Below, in pieces: positions 59,656-64,000 of a stretch of 64,000 bases of DNA. The translations under genes and the position numbers were made by a program. The notes under the pieces were generated by a model. It saw only the letters and a program-made list of their open reading frames with translations. It was not told the origin of the DNA and did no database searches. This stretch comes from JBKQVT01 sp963804825 (GTDB lineage: Bacteria; Planctomycetota; Planctomycetia; Pirellulales; Thermoguttaceae), in NCBI GenBank assembly GCA_963804825.1, contig CAWDRV010000006.1, positions 620,001 through 684,000 of the forward strand, read 5' to 3'. Position 1 is the first letter of the stretch; every line of letters begins with the position of its first letter.

Positions 59656-60585
59656 ATGTTTTCCCTCGAATCTTTTAGAGCGGCGTCCGAACGAGCCGAA
59701 GGCTGGCTCGGTCTGGTATCTCAAGTGGCAAGGTTGGGTGAAGGCGGCAGTGTTGATGCTGCCTACCAGCTTTTGGATTTTCTGCAAGACGAATACCATC
59801 AGCATTACGAGGTCTTGGACGAGGCAAGTAGCAAACTGATGGAACTGAGCGACGGTCGGGTGGAATGGCCGAAAGATCGCGGCTGGAGCGGCGTCATCCC
59901 GAGTGGAACCGTATTGTGTTGGTCGAGCGCGCACGAGGCAGCCGTGGGACTTACGCGGCTTGCCTTGCAGACGTTGGTCTGGCCGCTTGAGAAGATCACA
60001 GACCCGGTGGAGCAACGGGCACGGGCGCAACACCTTTTTGGCAAGTGGTGGAAAGCCTTAACCCTTCCGGGAGATGAGTTGGCGGCTTTGCAAGAACGCA
60101 TCCGCCGCGAGCGCGCGAAGTTGTTGGCGGGGGAGCCGGAAGCCAAGGAAGAAGACGATCAACCGCAGCAGGTTGAGCCAGTTGAGCCAAAGGCAGCCGG
60201 TATGTCCGTTTCGGAAGCGGTTGAACGGTTAGAACGTCTCCAAAGCCAAGGCGCGCCGTTCACTAGCCAACAGCAACTGGCGCATGATTTCGGTTGCTCG
60301 TCGGGCACAATTAACAAGGCGATTCGTCAAACGAAGTCACTTCATGGGTGGGCCTACCGAGAAGCAAAGCCAAAAGCCCAGAGCATCAACGAAGTGGTAA
60401 CGGATCGCGCCGCCCAGAGCCGGGAGCCGGGCCCGGTTGACGATGCCGCCATCAGGGAGTACATCGAGAAGGCCGATCCCGAAAAGAAGGCATGGTTTCT
60501 CGCGCTTTCGCGAGAAGACCAGCTTATGTACCTTAGCGACCCCGACCCAGAGTCGCACAAACAGATTCTAGGCCGCAAGCCGTAA
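59656..60585 (+). CDS. Mobile-element protein of unknown function, helix-turn-helix-like C-terminal half
   Basis: The start is placed at ATG 59656 (MFSLESFRAASERAEGWLG), with AAAAGGAA upstream. The 309-residue protein has a helical N-terminal half (residues 1-165). An acidic linker follows (KEEDDQPQQVEPVEPKA), then SQQQLAHDFGCSSGTINKAI (about 230-250), which looks like a helix-turn-helix. It ends near LSREDQLMYLSDPDP. It sits between the integrase and the small DNA-binding proteins. A regulatory or replication role is possible. Confidence 0.65.
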   Translation: MFSLESFRAASERAEGWLGLVSQVARLGEGGSVDAAYQLLDFLQDEYHQHYEVLDEASSKLMELSDGRVEWPKDRGWSGVIPSGTVLCWSSAHEAAVGLTRLALQTLVWPLEKITDPVEQRARAQHLFGKWWKALTLPGDELAALQERIRRERAKLLAGEPEAKEEDDQPQQVEPVEPKAAGMSVSEAVERLERLQSQGAPFTSQQQLAHDFGCSSGTINKAIRQTKSLHGWAYREAKPKAQSINEVVTDRAAQSREPGPVDDAAIREYIEKADPEKKAWFLALSREDQLMYLSDPDPESHKQILGRKP

Positions 60586-60650
60586 ACGTTTACAGGCCGT
60601 TTTCCCCCTTCTTTTACGGCGTTTTCGCAGAAAACGGTAAACGTTTCGCC
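60582..60650. promoter_or_regulatory. Control region with palindrome GTAAACGTTTAC and a hairpin
   Basis: GTAAACGTTTAC at 60582-60593 overlaps the upstream stop codon. GTAAACGTTT recurs at about 60637-60646. Each copy is followed by CCTTCTTTTA. Between them lies the hairpin CGTTTTC-GCA-GAAAACG (60620-60636). This could be a terminator plus paired operator for the small HTH gene downstream. Confidence 0.45.
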
Positions 60651-60694
60651 TTCTTTTAGGGGCCACAACGATGGCCCGAAAAGAAGGTGGAGCA

Positions 60695-60913
60695 ATGGCA
60701 AACGGCAACATACCTCAACTGCGCACCCCCGGCGTCATTGCCGAAGAACTGGGGGTTCCCGTCTCCCGCGTCATCTACGTCTTGCAAAAGCGTAGCGATG
60801 CCATCAAGCCCATCGGTCGAGCGGGCGTTCTGCGCCTTTACGACCACGGGGCGGTGGAGATGGTTCGCAACGAACTGCTTGCAATGCAGCAGCGGCAGGC
60901 GGTGCCCCAATGA
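60695..60913 (+). CDS. Small DNA-binding protein (MerR/excisionase-like helix-turn-helix)
   Basis: The start at 60695 is preferred over the in-frame ATG at 60671 because GGTGGAG lies directly before it. The 72-residue protein contains RTPGVIAEELGVPVSRVIYV, a helix-turn-helix of the winged MerR/excisionase type, and a short wing (IGRAGVLRLYDHGAVEMV). It overlaps the next gene by four bases. Such proteins control excision or transcription of integrative elements. Confidence 0.65.
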   Translation: MANGNIPQLRTPGVIAEELGVPVSRVIYVLQKRSDAIKPIGRAGVLRLYDHGAVEMVRNELLAMQQRQAVPQ

Positions 60914-61153
60914 GCCTTACCGTCAAGCAGGTGGCGCAGGCGCTACAACGTCGGTGAGCATACCGTTTTGCAATGGCTTCACAGTGGCGAATTGCGGGGC
61001 TTCACCGTCGGTCGAAAACCGGGCGCGCGGAAACCAAGGTGGAGGATCGCACCCGAAGCCTTGGCAGCTTTTGAGGCTCTTAGGACACCCAGCCCACCGC
61101 CACCCCGCACGCACCGGCGGAAACAATCGACCGATTACATCCACTTCTACTAA
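60910..61153 (+). CDS. Excisionase-type HTH_17 protein (one frame break near 60945)
   Basis: ATG 60910 begins SLTVKQVAQAL, then the frame stops early. The adjacent frame resumes NVGEHTVLQWLHSGELRGFT and VGRKPGARKPRWRIAPEALA. Joined, LTVKQVAQAL..NVGEHTVLQWLHSGELRG is a textbook excisionase/HTH_17 domain, about 80 residues. It probably assists the integrase in excision. The break may be a sequence error or may mean the gene is dead. Confidence 0.6.
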
Positions 61154-61166
61154 CGGTGAAAACAGG

Positions 61167-61271
61167 ATGCCCAAGAATCTAACAGACCGCCGGATTGCAA
61201 GCCGGCACAACGGCCCGGCCAGGCGGCGGCGTCCGCATCCTACGCCGCCTTCCTGGCGGGCCAATTCGTGA
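61167..61271 (+). CDS. Very short basic ORF, doubtful
   Basis: 34 codons (MPKNLTDRRIASRHNGPARR and on), Arg-rich, in the gap between the excisionase-like gene and the next small ORF. The ribosome site is poor (ACAGG) and no family is recognised. It is listed only because it fills the gap in the element's direction of transcription. Confidence 0.25.
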   Translation: MPKNLTDRRIASRHNGPARRRRPHPTPPSWRANS

Positions 61272-61281
61272 GGATGCAGTT

Positions 61282-61494
61282 ATGCCCAAGTCAGTGAGAG
61301 CGACCTTAATACTGCCCACGGCAGTTTCCAAATCGTATGAGGGCAATGGCCATGCGGCCAAGCCGCTCCCCCTCCCCAAAAGTAAAAACACAAGTGGCCT
61401 AATCGACCGACTGCGCCAGTTAGTACGTCATAAACCCACGGCCTATGGCCGTGCGACCCTGGGGGCTAAGCCGTTCCGGCGTGCCCCGAAATAG
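61282..61494 (+). CDS. Hypothetical small ORF, apparently cut by the IS200/IS605 insertion
   Basis: It starts MPKSVRATLILPTAVSKSYE. From about 61424 (after GLIDRLRQL) the reading runs into the left end of the IS element, so the C-terminus (HKPTAYGRATLG and beyond) is IS sequence. The original gene may have continued into the region now at 62070 and perhaps the ATPase reading frame. Function unknown. Confidence 0.35.
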   Translation: MPKSVRATLILPTAVSKSYEGNGHAAKPLPLPKSKNTSGLIDRLRQLVRHKPTAYGRATLGAKPFRRAPK

Positions 61495-62069
61495 CATACG
61501 CTCTAACTCCGGGGAAAGCCCTGTTGGGCAGGAGAAAGAGCGTATGAAGGATTTTGACAGTCTGGCACATGTGCGATGGGAGTGCAAGTATCATGTGATC
61601 TTCATTCCGAAATACCGGCGGAAAGTGATGTATGGGAAGCTTCGGGCTTCGATAGGTGGTATCCTGCGGGATTTGTGTAGGCAGAAAGGGATCGGGCTGC
61701 TGGAAGGGCATGCGGTGAGCGACCATGTTCACCTCTGCCTGAGCATCCCGCCGAAGTAGAGCGTGGCGTTTGCAATAGGGTTTCTGAAGGGCAAGAGTGC
61801 GGTGCGGATACATCGGGAATTGCTGCATGAGCGTCGGATGGCGGGGCTGCATTTTTGGGCGACGGGATACTGGGTAAGCACCGTGGGGAGTGACGAGGCC
61901 ACGGTGCGGCAGTATATCCGGCAGCAGGAAGATAGGGATCGCCAACAAGGTCAGTTGTTTCAGTAACCATAAAAACCAGTGAAGCCCTGGCAGGGCTTTC
62001 CCCACGTGTAGTGCCCGCCCCGCTTTGCGGGGCAAGCCAAACCCACGCCCTACGGGCGTGGTCGATTAG
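61424..62069 (+). mobile_element. IS200/IS605-family insertion sequence (tnpA only)
   Basis: About 645 bases, bounded by subterminal hairpins rather than inverted repeats. The left hairpin is CACGGCC-TAT-GGCCGTG (61437-61453). The right hairpins are GCCCCGC-TTT-GCGGGGC and CCACGCCC-TAC-GGGCGTGG (to about 62062). It carries one Y1-type transposase gene with an internal stop and no tnpB. The same ends occur in the small element at 45204-45447. Exact ends are uncertain by several bases, as this family makes no target duplication. Confidence 0.85.
61544..61966 (+). pseudogene. tnpA: IS200/IS605-type Y1 transposase TnpA with in-frame TAG
   Basis: Start ATG 61544. WECKYHVIFIPKYRRKVMYG is the family's N-terminal signature, the HUH motif is HVH in SDHVHLCLSIP, and the catalytic Tyr lies in ATVRQYIRQQED. 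A TAG at 61757-61759 replaces the Tyr codon expected in IPPKYSV, and the same frame continues SVAFAIGFLKGKSAVRIHRE to the stop. The total is 140 codons, normal for TnpA (about 130-155). The single stop probably inactivates it unless it is a base error. Confidence 0.9.
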
Positions 62070-62143
62070 GTAGCGAGTGTGTAGAAATCGGTTCGCCGGG
62101 GCGGGATTCTACCCCAGCAGACGATGCACCCAGTTGGGCGGAC

Positions 62144-63082
62144 GTGCGAGAGCTGGTGGCCGGCATCAAGTGGTTGGTGCGCGGCTGGATTCCTTACGGC
62201 ATGGTGACGGGACTTATCGGCCAGCCCAAAGATGGCAAGTCGGCGTTTGTGCTGGGCGGACTGGTCCGGCCGATCATCACGGGCTCTCATTGGTTCAACG
62301 GCCTGCCTGGTCCCAAGCCCGGTTTTGTGCTGTGGGCGGATACGGAAGGCTCAGCCGGGATCAACGTGCAACGGGCAGCAGATTGGGGCCTGCCGGAAGA
62401 TCGAGTTAAGGTGCCCTTTCCGGACGACCCATTGCGGCCGATCAATCTGAGCAACCCGGCGGACATGGAGAGGGTGGAGGCAGTGATTTGCCGCTACAAG
62501 ACGCCGCTCGTGGTGGTCGATTCGTTCCGGGGCGCGCACAGTGAAGACGAGAACAGCAGTCGTATTGCACAGGTTTTGCAATCGCTCACCACGATTGCCG
62601 AGCGGACCAAGGCCGCCATCGTCGTCATTCACCACACGAAGAAGATGGGGCCGGATGAGGAGATGAGCGCCAATAGCGGCCGGGGCTCCAATGCCTTCTT
62701 GGCGATGGTCCGTTGCCAGATTGCACTGGACCGGCCGGACCCCAAGGGCGAATGGCGGCGCGTGCGGGTGCTCGGCGAGAACTTAGGAACTGCCCCACGG
62801 CCGGTCGGCTTTCGGTTTGTAGAGGGCGGATTGGAATTTGGAGACGCCCCGACAAAGCCCCACAGGCCGACGGAACAAGACGCAGCGGAAGATTGGCTGC
62901 GACAGCACATGAAAGCAGGCAAGAAATACAGGGCGTCGGAGGTGCTGGCCGAGGCCCAGCAGCACGGCCACGCCAACCGAACGGTACGCAAGGCCGCGAC
63001 CGGACGGTTGCGAATCTTGCCAGAATCAGTGCGGCGCGATGGCAAAATCGCGGGATGGAACTGGCAGCTACCGGCCGAGTAA
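62144..63082 (+). CDS. RecA/RepA-like AAA ATPase of the mobile element (replicative helicase-type)
   Basis: A GTG start at 62144 is used, but the frame is open upstream to about 62080. The protein has Walker A GQPKDGKSAF, Walker B-like TPLVVVDSFRGAHS, and a sensor-like AAIVVIHHTKK, typical of the AAA_25/RepA hexameric helicase group. The C-terminal ~70 residues look like a winged helix (EDWLRQHMKAGKKYRASEVL). Similar proteins load or act as helicase at the origin of plasmids and phages. It is followed by the iteron-like cluster and a primase-like gene, which supports a replication role. Confidence 0.8.
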   Translation: MRELVAGIKWLVRGWIPYGMVTGLIGQPKDGKSAFVLGGLVRPIITGSHWFNGLPGPKPGFVLWADTEGSAGINVQRAADWGLPEDRVKVPFPDDPLRPINLSNPADMERVEAVICRYKTPLVVVDSFRGAHSEDENSSRIAQVLQSLTTIAERTKAAIVVIHHTKKMGPDEEMSANSGRGSNAFLAMVRCQIALDRPDPKGEWRRVRVLGENLGTAPRPVGFRFVEGGLEFGDAPTKPHRPTEQDAAEDWLRQHMKAGKKYRASEVLAEAQQHGHANRTVRKAATGRLRILPESVRRDGKIAGWNWQLPAE

Positions 63083-63114
63083 GGGCCGGGGGTTTTTAGG
63101 GGCCGCATAGGCCG

Positions 63115-63212
63115 CTAGGCCCCTAGAGGGAGAAATATAGGTATTTATAGATAACTAGAAGCCTAGGGGCCTAGGGGCCGACCAGCAAAAAGCTAGCGGC
63201 CTAGGGGCCTAG
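63115..63212. repeat. Iteron-like cluster around an AT-rich patch, candidate replication origin
   Basis: Three exact copies of the 12-mer CTAGGGGCCTAG occur. Two are direct (63163-63174 and 63201-63212) and one is inverted (63115-63126). Further partial copies occur nearby (CTAGGGGCC, CTAGCGGCC). Between the inverted and direct copies lies an AT-rich stretch (about 63130-63160, including ATAGGTATTTATAGATAA). It fills the 178-base gap between the ATPase and the primase-like gene. Confidence 0.6.
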
Positions 63213-63260
63213 AAGGCTCCGAAAAAGGCGGGCCTCTAGCCAAATAATAGGAAAACAAGA

Positions 63261-64000
63261 ATGACCCTACTTGAATATGTGGCCGAGAAACTGATGGGGC
63301 CGCCCGTCTCGCGCAGCAAAGGCTGCTCGACTTGGGTTTGCCCGCACCATAACGACCATCGCCCATCGTTCGTGACCCGCGCGCCGAAGCCCGGCTACAA
63401 GGACCGCTTCACCTGCTTCGGCTGCGGCTGGTGGGGTGACGAGTATGACCTGCTGCGGGAGTTCTACCCGAGCGAGAACTTCCCGCTGCTGCAAAACCGG
63501 CTGGATGCCTTGAGCGCCGAGTACCGCCGCGCAGCGAAAGCGGGGCCGGAAGCCGCCGGTGTTATTCTTCCGGGGACGGGGAGTACCAAGCCGACTGAAG
63601 GCCCGCGCAACGACCGGCGCGACCTGGACGGGGCATGGGCCGAGTTTATGGACGACCTACGCGGCTGGGGGCTGGGTCAGGACTTCGCGCTCAGCCTGCT
63701 CACCAAGTTCTCGGAACGGTGCGAGACGAATAACGTGGGCATGGATGCCCTCTTGAAATACTGGCGGGACTTCGATGCTTGGATTGCCGAGACGGACCAG
63801 CAACACCTGGAGGAGTGCGACGACCCGCAGTGTGACACCATCGTCTGCCGTGCGGCGCGGGGCCTGCCGCCGCTGACGCCGGCCGAGCTTGGGGCGCAGC
63901 CTATCAATGGGAGCAGCAAAAGATGCGAAGCCGACAATCAGCAGGGATTGCCCGAAGCTACGGCTGAGATGTTCGCTCTGGTCAATCAAGGGCCGGCCGA
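63261..64000 (+). CDS. CHC2 zinc-finger primase-like protein (partial, runs off window end)
   Basis: It starts ATG 63261 (MTLLEYVAEKLMG) with AGGAAAACAAG upstream and is open to the window end without a stop. The N-terminal zinc finger is Cys27-x2-His30 (CPHH) and Cys52-x2-Cys55 (CFGC) with PSF between, as in DnaG-type and phage/plasmid primases. A helical region follows (FAEFMDDL-like, then FALSLLTKFSERCETNNVGM). A second Cys/His cluster, HLEECDDPQCDTIVC, lies near residue 180. The catalytic TOPRIM part, if any, lies beyond the window. Confidence 0.75.
   Translation, partial: MTLLEYVAEKLMGPPVSRSKGCSTWVCPHHNDHRPSFVTRAPKPGYKDRFTCFGCGWWGDEYDLLREFYPSENFPLLQNRLDALSAEYRRAAKAGPEAAGVILPGTGSTKPTEGPRNDRRDLDGAWAEFMDDLRGWGLGQDFALSLLTKFSERCETNNVGMDALLKYWRDFDAWIAETDQQHLEECDDPQCDTIVCRAARGLPPLTPAELGAQPINGSSKRCEADNQQGLPEATAEMFALVNQGPA

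Noticed and set aside
61757..61759. Amber readthrough or pyrrolysine in the transposase
   Set aside because: Nothing in the window supports stop-codon reassignment. A point mutation or base error at a Tyr codon explains it.
63083..63260. CRISPR array
   Set aside because: The 12-mers are short, unevenly spaced and in both orientations, with no unique spacers of constant length. An iteron-like origin fits better.

Overview
The window reads as chromosomal DNA of a planctomycete, probably a free-living Pirellulales-like bacterium. The signs are high G+C, a secreted S53 peptidase with the planctomycete LEPR-XLL N-terminal signature, a giant autotransporter-repeat/LamG protein ending in a PEP-CTERM sorting tail, XylR-type regulators, an OPT transporter and planctomycete-type tyrosine integrases. 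About 25 single-base frame breaks interrupt genes that otherwise look healthy, mostly at short G or C runs. In LanM the break is explained by one missing G in a G-run, so many breaks are probably sequence errors. Such genes are annotated here as one locus with the break position given.

Layout. 1-515: C-terminal end of a phosphoketolase and a small membrane protein. 1317-14503: secreted S53 (sedolisin-type) peptidase, then an ~3650-residue surface protein of autotransporter-type beta repeats with three LamG-like inserts and PEP-CTERM. 14731-20107: an AmmeMemoRadiSam-type operon (lipoprotein B-A fusion, membrane spermidine-synthase-like protein, small heme-b-like membrane protein, Tat-signal radical SAM enzyme). 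20176-22665 (minus): TPR/glycine-rich exported protein coupled to a SnoaL-like protein. 23234-23333: long perfect inverted repeat. 23366-26135: secreted six-hairpin-glycosidase-like protein. 26165-32242: the mutagenic SOS cassette imuA-imuB-dnaE2 (minus) divergent from an SRAP/YedK gene, with a LexA-like dyad between them. 32991-36563: a class II lanthipeptide synthetase with a CCG zinc site and a nitrile-hydratase-leader-like peptide, followed by a decayed serine recombinase. 37300-41254: membrane proteins and a winged-helix regulator, with the same dyad in front of two transcription units. 41621-45204: OPT transporter and PepD-like dipeptidase. 45204-45447: a short non-autonomous copy of the IS200/IS605-type element that is present at 61424-62069.

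45457-57440 is a coherent catabolic cluster with no frame break: a XylR-type regulator, a secreted DUF6259-like glycosidase and a truncated paralogue, a GRP-type sugar transporter, a URO-D-like protein, an SDR dehydrogenase, a DUF1537 sugar-acid kinase, a PdxA-like dehydrogenase with altered motif residues, a class II aldolase fused to a KynB-like cyclase domain, and a bicupin. The simplest reading is glycan or glycoside hydrolysis outside the cell, sugar uptake, oxidation to a sugar acid (with lactone or amide hydrolysis by the cyclase domain), phosphorylation, oxidation and aldol or decarboxylative cleavage to triose phosphate. The substrate is unknown.

57597-64000 is an integrative element at a tRNA-Ser(GCT) gene. 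An old integrase remnant runs into the tRNA from the left. On the right are a second integrase, small HTH proteins, an inserted IS200/IS605 element, a RecA/RepA-like ATPase, an iteron-like repeat cluster flanking an AT-rich patch, and the start of a CHC2 zinc-finger primase-like gene cut by the window end. ATPase, iterons and primase together suggest that the element can replicate itself.
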